Positions 10,621 to 24,755 are shown, counted from the first letter of the stretch. The stretch is DNA of 64,000 nt from Stercorarius parasiticus (GCA_013396915.1 VWZL01001972.1:3079-67078); one strand, 5' to 3'. Program-made: numbers and translations. The notes: generated from the sequence alone by a model not told the origin.

Positions 10621-11935
10621 AACTAGACACATTTTTAAGTATGAGTAGACTCATTAACTTTTATGATCATCACTGACCACCAGTATACACGTTGGAGGAG
10701 ATGCTTTTTGATAGCCTTGCACTAGCTTTGAGTACGTTTTGTGATACACCACTTACAAGGCTCGTGGACAACTGTGAAGCTTTTCCAAATAGGCTGTTAC
10801 AAATAATTCCGAATAACTGTCATTCAGCAAGTCTTTACAGACATTGCTGCCTCCTTAGAAAGGGATTGACTGAGAACATTAAATTGATACAAGCCCAAGC
10901 TGATCCTTGGCTTTAGCATGAGATTGAAAGTCAGCCTTTCAAGTGCTTTGAACACTTTTGTACTTCCTTCAAGGTCTGCGTAGCACTGACCAACCTTGAA
11001 AATTCTTGATCTACTCCAGGTTCACAATGATATTACTTCAATATTAACTAGTAGGTCAGATTGCACAAAGTGTTGTTCAACTGAAACATCACCAAGGAAG
11101 TTTTACACTGTCTAAGGTCCTCTGTCTGCCTTCCTATTCCTTAGCAGCAGCCAGAAAGTCCCACTGCCCTGTCTGACATCTAACAGCTTTAAGTAGCTAA
11201 AAAAGAAAAAATTTTAAAAAAAAAAATCTTTGTCCAAGCTACTCCTGCTTTGCTAACAGTGAACTTCTGCCTTCAAGTCTTGGACACAGTTCAAAAATCC
11301 ATGCATTTTGCAAGATTAAGTGCAGAATCAGCCCTCCATGTCTATTATTCCAGAAATATATACAAAAAAGGTCCATTTTGTACAAGCCTGTCTACAGCAG
11401 TTCTTAGCTTTTGTCTTCATCATTTGAAGACATGTATTAAGAACCAAAAAGCAGTACCATTATATTCTAGTGTGTTCCCATTATATACACAAAGGCATGC
11501 ACTCAGACAGTGATAAGAATTACCACTATAAACCAGGAGGTAATCCTCCAGTGAGGAGGAGTAGGATTATTCTGATTAAACGCAGGAACTCTCATCAATG
11601 CAAGCCACCTCAGGCTTCCATGATTCTCAGAGGTTTAGGGTGCAATTTCTTTCATCCTAAATTAGATGCCTAAAATAGGTCAGATTAATCTCACCCTAGC
11701 TCTACCTATTCCTCTCCATTGACTATACAGACAGCCCAAGGTGACTAATTCAGACATAGATATACAGAGCTAAGGGAGATTCGTCTTACTCGAGATGCCT
11801 ACAAGCTACCAATAAGCTCTCTCTACGCAGGAGAGCCCAAGACACATCAAAAAGTGTGTTCTACATAAGGAAGCATCAATCCTGTAGAAATCGTTGGAAA
11901 AATAATTTTAAATGCTGAGCGATCATAGGGGATTT

Positions 11936-11969
11936 TGTGGTTTTTTGTGTTTGTTTTTTTTTTTTTTTA
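11936..11969. repeat. T-rich low-complexity tract
   Basis: TTTTGTGG, then T runs broken by G, ending in about 16 uninterrupted Ts at 11954-11969. No target-site duplication or retroposed body was seen next to it. Confidence 0.85.
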
Positions 11970-13329
11970 CACATCCTAAACTAAGAACAATTTAAAAGAA
12001 TGGAGAAAATAGAACAGCTACTCAAAATAACAAAACAACAACAAAACCCACCTCCCCGCCCCACTGATCTGAAAAGATTAATTTCAAAGACCTAAGTTTG
12101 TTAACTCTCACAAAAATAAAGCCAGAGAAAGTTTCACAGGCAAGAGAGAGGCAAAATCATTTAAGCTAAAGGACAATACTGCCAGTAAAACAAATACAAA
12201 TAAGCGGGCTTTGAACTTGCCTTAGCCAAGACTTACAAGGCTTCTAATTTTCACAGGAGCTCAGCTGGGGAACAACCAGCCTCTAACAGGGCAAAGAACC
12301 CTGCTAAATCGAAGATGGACTATGACAGCCTTCTCAAAGGGATTTATATACTACAGCAGCTGTGATGGCAAGAGGAAAGACAGGATGACTCAGGAGGTCC
12401 CTCCCAATCCCATACTCCTTATTTAAGTTTCTACTTAATAGCAGAGGTCACACTGATCAAAGAGCAAGTAGCAGCAGCGTTTGCGTAATTTAAGATACAA
12501 TTTCAAGTCTCTCCTTTCCCCATGTCACCCACATCTCAACCCCCTCTACCTCCATCTCACCCTCAACCACTAGTGCCAGACAGACTAAGCAGCCTTATTA
12601 TTTTCTTCCAGTAAGTCACCTCCACCCTAATACTGAAGAAAGAAAAAACCAGCTTCCAACCCCTCTTCCTTCAATACTACAGAGGATACTAAATAGTAAC
12701 ACAAGAGAAAATAACGTGAATTCAGCCCAGCAGCACCCTTATTTATGCGCTATAAAAAATTGCATTTCAAAGCTGAAGTATAACACAAACATATCATTCC
12801 AGTAAAACACTTCCTTCAGGAAAACAAAGATTATATTATATATTTATGATAACTAACTACAAGATATAAACTAGGAAACACATCTTATTACTATTTGCAA
12901 GGCAGTTTTATCTCACCATAAGAAGTTGCTTCTCTCATTCCAGCACACCTCCATAGCAAGATAAGCTCTGGTGCTGGCTGGTGAACACCAGCTAAGAACT
13001 GGCTGTAATGAGAAGACAGCTTTCACCTGGGCCTTTCAGGAAGCCTCTCCTCCTCTTTGGGAGGACAACTGAATATCAGAATTAAGAAAGCAAAATAGCA
13101 GCACCTGTGGAGGGGGCACTGACACTCAGAAAAATGGATCCCTAAAGGCATCTTCTAAGGAAGCCTGTAAGCACTCATGTTACTGAAGTAAAACAAAAAG
13201 CATATAAACCAGCTGCAATGTCTGCACTGAGGAGTGAACTACAATAAGAGCAGAAATACTTACAGAAATGTTTTAGAAAAAAAATAAAAATGGATGACCA
13301 TTCATAAACAACATTTTAAAAATAAAACT

Positions 13330-13760
13330 CAGACCAGTAGCCCCCTACCCCCCCATCCCGAAGAGCGGACAGCCCCCAGAAGCATGCTTAATTCTCAAAT
13401 CCAGTGCGGGTAGCTCAGGAGAAGGGTGCCATGCCACTGCCACTCCTGCGCTCCCCATTGCACCACTTTACACTACATTCAGGAGGGAGGAAGCCCTGTG
13501 TCTGCACGAAACCCACATGACAGGGACATGCCTGTGCAACAGATGCTGGTAACAGCGGCAGAAGATGTCCCGTACAGCAAAGTGCACTAAGTAACTCAGT
13601 GCTGTCTGGCAGGGAAGAGAGGAGTGTGATGGGTCCAGAGAGGTGTGTGTTGGTGCTGGTGGGAGCAAGCGAGTTTTGTGTAGTGTATGGTGTTAAGGTC
13701 ATGGATACTGTAAGGGGATGTGTTTATGCAGTGCAGCAAAAGGTGTTTGAAAGGCCTATT
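13330..13760. other. GC-richer patch, unassigned
   Basis: This stretch is clearly richer in G and C than its flanks and has several CpGs (for example CCCGAAGAGCGG, GTGCGGG, AACAGCGGC). Two overlapping minus-strand frames (95 and 66 codons, 13415-13702) are open but resemble nothing known, and high GC makes open frames likely. It could be an old repeat, a lncRNA exon or a regulatory element; I cannot tell. Confidence 0.4.
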
Positions 13761-16700
13761 TGGGCCTGATTAAAGGAAAAGTTTCTTCAGGAAATTACTG
13801 AGTGGAAAAAAGTAATTATTCAATGGAGTAGGAAGTGACTCAGGACAGCAGTCATGTCCTCTAACTATTTCTGGTGAACCCAGGTTGGTTTCAATGACCA
13901 AAGTCACATTTTTTTCAGTCAACCTCTATGATGGAAAAACTACAAACATTCTACCCCTGTTGTAGCTGGAGCCTGGACTTAGTGCTCTGTGAGAAGATGA
14001 TGGAGGACAATTCGCATGAGTTGTTATTTCAAGGGGAGCAGTATTTGCATAACTAACATTTCACCTGATCAAGCACTAAGAGAATCATAGGCACAAATCA
14101 CTGAACCTGAGCAAATCATTGAAAAAGTAAAGAAAAATAGGAGGCAAAATTAAGTGGCTCTATATGATCTCCTCACGGCTTGAAGCTAGTCCAGGACTCA
14201 ATGAAGACTGTACTGACATCAAGGGAACCCCATTATGAAGAAAGAACACGATGTTATAAATGGGAAAAGATAAGTAAAGTATCCCCTCCAAAATGTTGCT
14301 GACCCTGATGAGAAGGTATGTACTGACTATATAGGTTTTTTCTGAACAAATAATTTTTCCAAAAATACAGTTTAACGTTTCCTGAGATGCTAAAAAGAAC
14401 CATTGCTTCTCTTAGCCAGGCTCTTCCCTACTAATTGCAATACAGCTGCTAATAGCCAATTCCCCTGGCCTCTCCAGCTTCCACGGTGATTTGAAACCCT
14501 GATAATGTTTTTCATTTTGTTCCTTCTGTAGACAGAGGCAGAAGCATTTCCTTTTCAACAGCATGACACAGGCTACAGACAACTCGACGCCAAAGCTTTC
14601 TGCAGATCAATATAGTTAATGCATTTGAAGACAGTAAAATCTCCCATGCTAGTCCAGGGTTGCCTGAGGAAAAAGAAAGCCAAAAGGCTAGAGCGCTGTG
14701 TGGATATGGATTTAATATTCAATTTCTTTACTTAAGGATCTCTCCATTTTAACAGAAACCCATTTAAGTTACCTTGGGTAGCAATTTAGAGTATTATTCT
14801 CAAAAAGTTTTGTTGAGTATGGAGAAAAATTTAATGTAGTAAGTGGAGTCAGATACGCTTAAACCCAGGCTGGCAGGACGTATGCTTATACGCATAGAGA
14901 CAAAACAGTGAATAAATGCCAAAGCCTGTGGGAACAAAAATATTATCAATGCCGTCATACCAATTCTCTTTCTCCACAACTCCGAGATTTACCTTGTTCA
15001 CTTGACTATTGCTCCAGCCACTCTTGCCTTTCCCACAGGCTTTCCTCATTTACTTAAGACATTTCTCATTTTCATTAACCCTCAATCTTTATTGCTCCAA
15101 AGCATCTTTCTTCCCATCGATGAAGTTCTACTGCCTGTTAAATGCAAAAGCCAGAGGCAATCACACAATTGAGAAAGCCAATCGTTGTCCTATCAAATCC
15201 ATCAGAATTGTTCTCCTTCCATTCAGCCTCAATAATTCCCCAGGGATTCCCACTCACTCTACCTTCTTCCCCCCTCCCACTCCACAAAACTGTATATCAA
15301 GAAAAAAGGAACAAGCCTCACTAAAACAGCTGCCATACCTCTCAGTCTTATTTTGTGTCCATCAATAAACATGATTATGTATTAGGTTAGCCTGTAAAAT
15401 TCTATAATACCACAGAGCAATGGCTACCTTGCTGTCAATCTTTAAAAGCTGCTAAATAAGGGTACCCAAGTTCACTATTTGTCTTGCAAAACAGAAGCAT
15501 TTTTATTGCTTACAATTGGAAAAGCAACTTAAGAAACTTCAGGTCTATGTACAGCCTTGGACTGCCAGAAACAGTGAATAAAATAACATCTTCCACCTAA
15601 ACATAGTATTATCTATGATGCTCAAACACACATTCCTTTAAATGCAAATATTAATTATTTCATGCTAATATTTCAGCAAGAATGAATGCAATTATTTCAT
15701 CAAAGCAGATGCAGTGGGAGGTAAGCAAGGAGAGGTAGCTGTTACTGGTTTGTGGGAAATAAATTGAGTCTTTCAGTCATTTTTTCCTGTATGGATTAGG
15801 TAGGTAGAAAGAGAAGTGTTGCCTTTCTGTTACATCAAAAGGTCTGGCTATGAATTTCCAGACCACTTGTGCTGCTTTCCTGAATACTAACAGTACGGGT
15901 TAACCCAATAGTATTTGCAAAGTGTTTATAATAATTTTTATAGGGGTTTTATTGAACTCTGGAAAGTGAGAATCAGGGTATATCACACAATCATTAAATT
16001 TGACATCATTTATTTCTCTCTCTGAGTGCATCCCATTCCGCTACAAATCTTCATTCTGGTATAACGCTACAAGAAAGTAGGGTCCCTGCCACAGATTCCA
16101 GGACAGACTGACTTCAGCAGCTCTTGGGAATGGATGGCACTTTATTCCTTTGTAATGAATATATGTAGGTGAATCATATCATCTGGGTTCAGCACAGCAG
16201 AACAGGAGAGAATTAAAGGAACAGCTTCCATGCCTGGTTTTTGCACAAGGTTGTCTTGTGTTTGAAATGGCAGAAACCAGTGGCGGGCATTGCACCCCGG
16301 GACCAGGTCTGCCTGATGCAGTATCAGAGGCGTTGGGCCGCAGCCCAGCTCTCTGCGTGTCCCTGCTTACCAAGTCAAATTGCGCATGTGCTGCTTCAGC
16401 CAGAAGCCTTATGTGACGCCTGTGAAAGTTCTTAAAGAACTTAGCGACCAAAAAAGGGATAATCCCCTCTCAGGAAAACTGTCCTCACGTGGGTTCTGAG
16501 GCCTCTCGTGGCTTGAGGTTCTTGTGATGGAAAACTTTAGCCTGAAAGCAAATAAGCAGGAAAAATTCGCACATGCATTCACGTCACAACACTAACTCTC
16601 CCCTGCATAAACTTCTCATTGAACCAACTCTTTCTAGCTGCATGCCCCTGCTATTCAGCTATGCATAACAGAATATGTGCATTTCAGAAAACAAGCACCA

Positions 16701-17157
16701 TTTCCCTTCTGTCTGCTCTTGCTTGGGATCTACCAAAAGCAGTTTTTGCCCCTGCTTCCTGAAGAAACAGCTGTAATGTCACAGAAGAACTGCATGTTAA
16801 AAAGGCAAAGAGGTGTACTGTGAGATATAAAAAAAAGGACCTTTTCTATCTCAACAGGACTCCCATCTGAGCAGCAAACCTTCTGTTTTGAACTTGCGTT
16901 CTCAGGGATCTCAACTGTATTTTTTATATCCTACACTACAGGCCTCAATCTTTGCACATGAATTCCCAGTCCGTGACAACATCTATTCTATCTCTTAAAT
17001 TTAAATATGGCATACGTAATGCTGTAGCATCTAGAGAGTCCAGACAACACTGAGTCAGACAGATGACAGAAAAAATACTCTGCCTGCAAACTTGTACTCT
17101 TTTATATGCCAGTAATGTAGGTAAAAACTCCAGTGTAGTCCATTGGCTTCTGGACCA
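13761..17157. other. Intronic DNA, nothing assigned
   Basis: No gene or established repeat. A small CpG-containing patch at about 16275-16400 (words such as GTGGCGGGCATTG and GGCGTTGGGCCGCAG) stands out against AT-rich flanks. Its frames on both strands (64 and 90 codons) match nothing I recognise. Confidence 0.55.
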
Positions 17158-17250
17158 GGGGCCAAACTCTTCTCTGCTGTATATTGGAACAGCTCAGCCA
17201 GTTGAGCTCAAATAACCCGTGCCATTTCAGTCCAGCAAAGAGTTTGCCCC
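17158..17250. mobile_element. Small foldback (MITE-like) element
   Basis: GGGGCCAAACTCTTCTCTGC at the left end (17158-17177) pairs with the right end: the reverse complement of 17230-17250 begins GGGGCAAACTCTTTGCTGG. The arms differ by a few bases and gaps over about 20 bp. A second, inner palindrome AGCTCA/TGAGCT lies at 17191-17208, close to the centre, so the 93-bp unit can fold into one long hairpin. The GGGCCAAA-CTCT start recalls an old amniote interspersed repeat whose copies begin GGGCCAAATTCTGC, but I cannot name the family with certainty. Confidence 0.5.
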
Positions 17251-18218
17251 AAGGGTCCTGCTAACACTTTTGATCATAAACAGTAAAAGAGCCGTAATCC
17301 TCAAGCTCAAATGAATTAACACGCTAGGATTCTATGGCTCAGAAGAAGCAAAAGCTGTTCAGTCTACTGTGAAAAGAAGGCATTTGTCTGATAAATAAAT
17401 GAAAGAAAAAAACCAACCAGAGTGTTGTCAAAGTAAGCGTGTATATAATGGTTCCAAAATAAAAGTTATTCACTCCTAAGCACAGACAAGCCTAAATATT
17501 ATGGATGACAGGATACAGCAATGCTCTTCTGGAAGCTTCTCATGAGGAGGACAAATGCTACGCTCTTTAAACTCCGACTCACACCAGGAAGCCTCCTGAA
17601 ATCACTGGGACCATTCAGTTCACTTTGAGGTGACCTACACCTGTACTTCCCTGTGCAAGACTAGAAATACAGCCAACCCCAACCCTCCTAAAGGGTAGCT
17701 GATACTACACTTATTTTTTGTACCCATAAAATGAGTTACCAAGAGACTTTCAACAATAGCAAGAGGTGGACAACAGGGTGCAACACAATAATGCTGTAGG
17801 CATGGATTTGTTATACATATTTAATTACTATTCTGAAGGAATGTTAATGACCAACCATTACTTAGGTTAGTCAGACCTGAAGAAAGCTGTTAGGAAATGT
17901 TGAGGGACCTCTGATCCAAATGGAAACTGCGATGGCAGAGAAAATGCCAGGCTGCCAATTAAAGGTCTGGTGATCGAGTAACAGGAACTTGTCATGCAGA
18001 TTGCTAGATTTTAAACAAGTTATTATCACTCAAGGAAAAATCACAAAGTTTCATGTGAATAAATCCTTCCCTAAAACAAACACATATTTGCTCATAAAGC
18101 AGCAATATCATCCCCAAAACAATATTAATAAAGGCAGTACTAGAGTTATGTTGTTCAAAGTTCCTGGAACAGCATGTTCTTGTTGGTTACCTATCTTAAA
18201 ATACTGTGCCAGAAAAAA

Positions 18219-18266
18219 AGAATAAATAAAAAGGAAGAAACAAAAAACAACAACAAAAAAGAAACA
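18219..18266. repeat. A-rich low-complexity tract
   Basis: AATAAATAAAAAGGAAGAAACAAAAA-type sequence with CAA units and no body of a retroposed element beside it. Confidence 0.75.
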
Positions 18267-20239
18267 ATAGCTGAAAAATATTAGGGCAATGAAAAACTTG
18301 TCCAAAAGACTAAGAGACATACTAGAAAAGACAAAACAGAAGTCCTTTTTTACATAACCATTTGTCAAGAAAACTCACTTTTATTCTCTTTTATTCTGCC
18401 ACAATTCTTTAAAGATCTCTTCTTCTCAGAAGTTTCTACTGTAATTGTTGCAGAGGATTAAAACAAAATGGCCCAAATATTTTCAGTGAGACAAAGAAGA
18501 ATAAGAAACACAGTAACATTATACAATGCTATGGAGAATGTAAATTACAATGCCTCCAACAGAGCATAATTAAACTGCATTAAACATTTCTGTGAACTGT
18601 CAGTAAGTGCATCTATAAGCCATCTTTAGGGTAAAACAGTGAAGACAAGACAACATATTTTTTCTGCTCTGGTTAACAGCTCTAGGTGAAGTTAACATGG
18701 GTGTGAATTTAAACTCCCAACCAGAAATAAAACCCAAGCCATTTCATCCTGCAGTAGCCTGGAAAAGAACAGCAATTCTTGTGTGAAATCACTCTAAGAG
18801 GAGAATCTTAGTACCATATGTTGGTAGAAGAATAAATCTTATTCCTTTACGTGGGTTCTTGGTCAAGAGGAAGTCTGGACCACATAAAAATCTGTGTGTC
18901 TGAATTTACTGCCACCAGGAAATGCTCGTTCAGTGGCTGTGAAAGCTCTTTTCTCATTCTGTCTTCCTCTTTGAAGTCCCACAAACATCTCCACCTGGGC
19001 AAGAAGGTACTCATCTCAAATTCAGGAGCCCCTGTGACCCTGAAACAACATCTAAGCCCCAAAATCTCAAATCTGCTCAGAGTACACCTAACAGACACAG
19101 GCAAATTTGCACTTCTTGGAAACTACCCTTGTTTTCTAGGGTGCGGCTGGAAGAGGTAGTAACCTGTATTACACAAGCATACAGCTGGAGCACTCACTTA
19201 GGTGTGAGGGATCTCGTTTCCAGGCTCTGCCCACCCTGATGTGACGTGGACACCCACTTGCCAGCAGAACTACAAACTGAGGAGTGGAGAGTGATGCACT
19301 AGTCCCACTACAGCCCTGCCAGAAGGAAGTAGGTTGCTAATTTCATGCAGCTGGCAGAAAGCCTCACGAGATAATAGCACAGCCCAGTGGCTGGGTGACT
19401 TGGTGAGGAAAGGAAGAGTCCTCAGTATCACACAAGCAGTGAGTTCCCACATATCTGGTGGGCTGCGAGGATGACCACAAAGCCTAATGGGTCCTTTTAA
19501 AAAAGCCTGCCGTGGGGACCTACCTCTGGAGAAGAGCCCAGACTCTGCAGCTTGTAGGCACTCGGCTGTGCTCAGCCTCTGCTATGGGCTACTTCAGGGC
19601 AGTTTCTGCTGCATTTGCAGGTTTGTACCCAATCCTGGCATGCACTACAGAGGGAGGTTGTGTGTCCCAGCCCTATGTCTTTATTGAGCCTTCCTGGGAC
19701 TGGCTGCTGAAGACACCTGTTTCAGCCCTAAATATGACAGTAAAGAAGCACAGAGACTATATCCTGCCCTTTGTTCTTACACATAAAGCATTTCTGGCCC
19801 AATATTGTAAACACTTCACAATTTTCCCACCAACTGCAGTGGGAAGTGTACTGCATCTTCTACGTTTTGATTTAATTCTCCTCTGTACCTTGCAGCTGAG
19901 GACAAAAGTGTTGTCCTTGTGATAAATTTCCTTACAATAAGATTACAGACACTGACAACAATGAAGGAGAGAAAAAACAGCAGAAAAAAAGAAGTGCATT
20001 ACTTAGACAAAATAATGGAAACCATAAATCACCACCGTGACAGGATTAAATGTGAAACCTTTAATTATACGTTTAATCATTTACCAACTTCTTTATTTTC
20101 CCTGTAGTAATGTTCATGAAGCTTCAATAAGATTTGAGTTTGAGGATGATTTTATTTTATACGTGAATTGCAAAAGCAATACACATAGAAATGGCTTTAG
20201 GAATAAAAATATTATTAATTTTAATCTTCAACTATGTTG

Positions 20240-20265
20240 ACACCTTTACTGAACACCTTTACTGT
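20240..20265. repeat. 13-bp tandem repeat, 2 units
   Basis: ACACCTTTACTGA (20240-20252) is followed directly by ACACCTTTACTGT (20253-20265): one mismatch in 13. Confidence 0.85.
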
Positions 20266-23200
20266 TCTCAGTCATACTGGCCCTCGCTTAATGGCAACGC
20301 TGTGTCAATGCACATCAAGCCCATCTCCATTTCACAGATATTGTGTAAAATAAAGTAGAACTAAGGGGGAAATAAGTGGTGGTTCAGAAAGTACACTACT
20401 GTATTAAAACAAGAGAGTGTAATTACATTGTTGAAGAAGATGCTGTGTCATCTATGAAATATGGACAAACCTGTGCCCACAGGCTGTATCTGCTCCACAA
20501 GGAGGCAAGAAGCAGCTGCTAGAACAGAAAAGTGACTCCCCATCCCCTGAACACCTTTCCCTGTGGATCCCAGAATCCAGCAACAGAGAGCAGGGCTGTT
20601 GTTGCTGTTGCCCCCGGGTTCAAAGTTGGCAAAGGAATAACCTGATTTCTGTAAGAATTCTGTGCACCAGCATAATCTTTCAGCACATTCAGAGCAGTAC
20701 TTACTGAAAGCAAAAAACCCAACCCAAACCAAAACAAAAAGCAAAATCAGCAAAATTCTCCTTCTTCTAGATGGAGGCTAAGGCAAAGCCCAGACAGCCT
20801 TCATGTTTACACAGATCCCCTCAGAAAACGTGCAGTAGGAAAAAGCAGACTTTCATGAAAGCCAAGACATTGCTTGTATGCTAAGAAAAACAGCCTAATA
20901 TTATACTAAACACATCATCTAGTAGCAATTGTAAAGGCACTATTATACTGGTAGATATTGCATTGCATATCAGAGAGCTGTTAGCAGGAAAGTACCTGTC
21001 CTCTGGAGCACCCTCTGTTTAGTTCTGTTGTGTCGCAGGCTCTGGAAAATTGCCTTAAGGTTCCTAGCTGGTGTGGGCTGTCATGCAGCTAAAACCATAA
21101 TTCAGCTGCTCTATATTCTCTTTAAAATGAAAGTGTCTGCTGGGCCTGGGTTGCAGAGAAGATGGGTTTGCTCTGCTCACTCAGCTCATGCCTTTTGCCC
21201 TAGCAGAGAAGACAGAAGCTGACGGGCCCTGCTGACGTTTTGGGTACAGAAAGGGGCAGGACCAAATACAGTGGGGAAGCACACACTCGGAGGGACTTTT
21301 AGCCATCCCAATGGAGGAGGGCAACATTTTTATTATGTCTTTTGTAGAGACACAAACCACCAGATGGAGGACTCCAAGGTAATCTTCAGGGTATTTTTCT
21401 GGATTTTCTGCCATGATAGTCATCTGTTTTGATTTGGGTCATCTGTTTGAAAAATAAGTCATCCTCTGTACATGGGACTCTTGAATCTGTTGGATTGGCT
21501 TGTTGGTACTTGACAGACCTCCTGGCACACTGCTATGAACTGGAGGAAATGCTCCACACACTGCTGTGGTCTCTGCCTCTACCACTTTTTGTAACAGGGA
21601 AACCCAGAAAGAAAAGGGGATCATATTATTAGGTTCTGACTATCACATAAGTCGACTGCACATTTGCTTTTCTGCTAGGTAAATTTTTCCATTGCATTTT
21701 TTAAGCAAGAAAAAATTGCCTAGGGAAAGCAGGGAACACAGGGCCAAAACTGTAGGAGTCTAAGTACTGTCAGCACTGGGAAAATGAGTTTTCTTCCTTT
21801 CTTTCCTCATTTGGATCTCTTTTTGAATCATGAGGAGTTTGGACTGATTCGGTAATAGGTATTTCTGTTTTACCCACCCAATTTGAAAAGGGTCTTAACA
21901 ACGCAACATGAATAAAAAAAAAAAAACCATGACACTTAACTGCCTATTCTATTAAATCCATGTTCAAGGTTTAAACTGAAAATATAGGAGGTGTCTAGCT
22001 TAGTACTTCTTAACAGATGTGGGGCACCAGTGTCAGAAACCTGGGAACAGGAGACATTTTTACCATCTTTTTCTCAAAAATTACTGGAGAGGAAATTCCT
22101 GAGGCAACGCTTAAAGCAGAATCACTCGTGTACCTGACAACACAAGACTGAGATGCTGGGACATTTACTCACCCTGCCAGTAAGATGACCTGTAGGTCTT
22201 CGGAGTTTTTCTCTCTTTGCTTTCTCTAGTCCATTCATGTATCAGGTCCCTTAGAGATATGGGCAGCCAAGTGAATTTATGTTTCTTGCTCTGGGTGTTA
22301 GATGGTTTCCTGTGACAGAGAGGATATAGAGACCAAATGTGGCATATGAAGGCACTGAAAAAATCATTTCAAATCATACTATAATTCAAGTAGTTCCTAC
22401 TTCGTGGCTTCAACAGTAGCAAATATTGCAGAATAAAAATAGCAAGAGATGGTTTCCAAACAAGCAGCCTGGGGGGATCATTGCTCAGTAAGTGCCAGAA
22501 TCTTTTATGCTGCCATATTTAGTTGTAGAGAAATAATACGTGGGAGGAGAGCTTCCAGTGTTTTACTCAATACTATCTTGTATCAATCAATTCTACTAGT
22601 TAACTGAGCACATTTCAAATAAGTTTTTCTTTCATCAGTGTTAAATGCATTTATTTTAAAAGTTTCTATTCCACTGTTCAGGTACTACAGCATTGACCAT
22701 GACCCTTTCTGAAATGTTCATTCAACCCATCATTCTACACATATTCTCTTTCCTGTACCTTCTCTAAAATATCTTTTCTATTTGTTTTTCACTCCAGAAT
22801 GTCTTCCTTAGAGATCATTCATTGGGTTTGTGAGTTTTTTGAAAACTTATAGTCTTTTCCTATCTAAGGATGAGCTGGTCAGACCTAAATAGATTTCAGA
22901 ATGGTGACCAAGCATTTCTGTTTCCCTCTTTTACTCCCTGTACCATGATCTATAGGAGACCAGTTCAAAGTCAAGTATGATAAGCACCTATGGCACTTTT
23001 CTGTTCTATTTCCTTCAGAAAATTGGTGCATCTGGTAGAGAAGTGGAAGAGGAGACTTCAGAACACACATACGAATCACATTCTCTACGACCACTGGGCT
23101 GCCATGGGTGCAGAAAAGCAAACATGCAAACCTCCAAGGATACTATACTTAAGAACCCTATTAAAAGCAGAAATGGGCAAATGTCTAGCTTTGAATAATT

Positions 23201-24552
23201 TTCTGATACGTCTACTGAATAGCCAAGAGACTGTAATAATTCAGGAGAAAAAAAAAAAGAAACCAACCAAGAATGGGTAATTATTTTAATATCCTCACAA
23301 AGCCTAAAATACAAAGGGCTTTCACCAGGGGTAACTTTGGAGGTGAAATTGGAAATTTCTCTTCCGAGATTTTTCTATTAAAGGTCATGGGTATTGAAAT
23401 CTACCGTCTCACTTTAGATCAGTTATAAAGCTACTATAAATAAAGTCTCCTATATGGCACCTTGTCATTGATTCCCACTTCAGTGTAATCAGCACTGCAG
23501 ACACAGGAAGTTCTTAAAATAAACAGCAGTATTCTCTACTTACTCCACTTAAAATGGAGTCAGGAGTTCTGTACTTTTATTTTAAAATAGTCACTGTAAT
23601 TGCTCATTGAGCAAATTATTTTATTACTGCTTAGATGAACACAACTACTATATCAAAATATACTGTAACTGCGACAACAGTAATTCATAATTTACCACCC
23701 TCTTTACCACTAAGTAAATGAAGTAATTTTGCTGAATTATTTCTTAATAATAATAATAGTAATATGATAATTTCCAAGCAGCAATGTTAGCATTTACTGT
23801 TCTTAGAACTAGTCCAATATCTTCTATGACAATTGTAAATACATCAATGTATCTTTCTTGGGTAAAAACAGACCATACAACTGGAAAACATCATGCCTAT
23901 TCTACTGAAGCTGTTAGGGAACTCATGGTGACTGCTCCAAAGTTCTGGCTAAAAAAAAAAATTCCCCCCAAAAAAGTCTAAATGCTTGGCAACTTCTAAA
24001 CAAACACTTAAAAAAACCCACCTGTAGTAAATTTACTCACATACAAATGAAAAATCATGCTAAAAAATAAAACTTTGTGGAAATACAATGTTTTCATATC
24101 CCTCAGATTGCACTGCTGTGCTGAAAAAGATTTGGGGATGTGAAGATGGAAGAGTGGGAAGTAAGAAGGATGACTTGAAAAATCTAAGCCCAACGTTTGC
24201 ATTAATTTTTTTGACAGCTCAAACTGAAATGTGTCTCCTGAAAACCAAGACAGCAAAGGGGCCCAGAAAAGCAAGCTGCTTGCTGAGGACAGCCTCTCCA
24301 GAGCACAGGGACTTCCCAGCTCACCACATGGAAAGTCATGCAGGCACAGCAGATGGGCTGTGTGGACAAATAGAGGATGAAGGGGTTACTTGGGAGTGGG
24401 GCAGAACTTCCTTGTTCTGACCTGCTTGGATGAAATTGGAGAAGCCAGACCTCAGTGGGGCTTGAAGCGGGTGAGGGAAGTGGGGAGCAACCAGATGAGC
24501 TTCTAGGGAGAAATCATCGGTAAAAGGAAGACTGAGGAACAGGTAGCTGGGA

Positions 24553-24690
24553 AAGGCTGGAGAATCTCCATCCTTATAGATACTCCAAACTCAACTGAAC
24601 AAGGCCCTGAGCAATGTTTCTCTCACTTGGCTAGGACATTGTTGATGCCCTTCAGAGGTCTGTTCTAACCAACATGATTCTGTAATTTCC
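24553..24690 (+). mobile_element. CR1 LINE 3' end, old
   Basis: GGCTGGAGAATCTCCATCC, ATACTCCAAACTCAACTG and CAAGGCCCTGAGCAA, then CTTCAGAGGTCTGTTCTAACC and ATGATTCTGTAAT, follow the order of the last 150 bp of CR1 (from the end of ORF2 into the 3' UTR and octamer tail). Divergence is high. Only the 3' end is present. The moderately GC-rich segment just upstream (24290-24550) may be unrelated. Confidence 0.75.
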
Positions 24691-24755
24691 TGGAATACTC
24701 AATTTGACTGCAGTTTTCTTCCATCTGAATAAAAGAAGAGTGGAAGTAAAAAGAA

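Larger units (their letters stand above)
10201..13329. other. Intronic DNA with small simple repeats
   Basis: No gene recognised. A 155-codon plus-strand frame (10209-10676) overlaps frames on the other strand and ends across the GGT repeat, so I read it as chance. Near 12385-12420, CAGGAGGTCCCTCCCAATCCC resembles the end of a CR1 3' UTR but is too short to call. Confidence 0.55.
17251..24552. other. Intronic DNA, nothing assigned
   Basis: About 7.3 kb without a recognised gene. It contains an A-rich tract (18219-18266), a 13-bp tandem pair (20240-20265), an AAT-rich stretch (about 23744-23770) and moderately GC-rich patches (19200-19700, 20450-20650, 21000-21300). The longest frames (136 codons at 19512-19922 plus; 101 codons at 20448-20753 minus) look like chance. 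Confidence 0.55.

Noticed and set aside
10209..10676. 155-codon plus-strand frame
   Set aside because: It runs through a GGT microsatellite into a poly-glycine stretch, and frames on the other strand are open in the same place.
12385..12420. CR1-like word CAGGAGGTCCCTCCCAATCCC
   Set aside because: Only about 25-30 bp resemble the CR1 3' UTR, with no tail and no flanking homology.
23000..23060. Polypyrimidine tract ending CCTTCAG, looking like a plus-strand splice acceptor
   Set aside because: No coding continuation with known homology and no partner donor. Such sites are frequent by chance.
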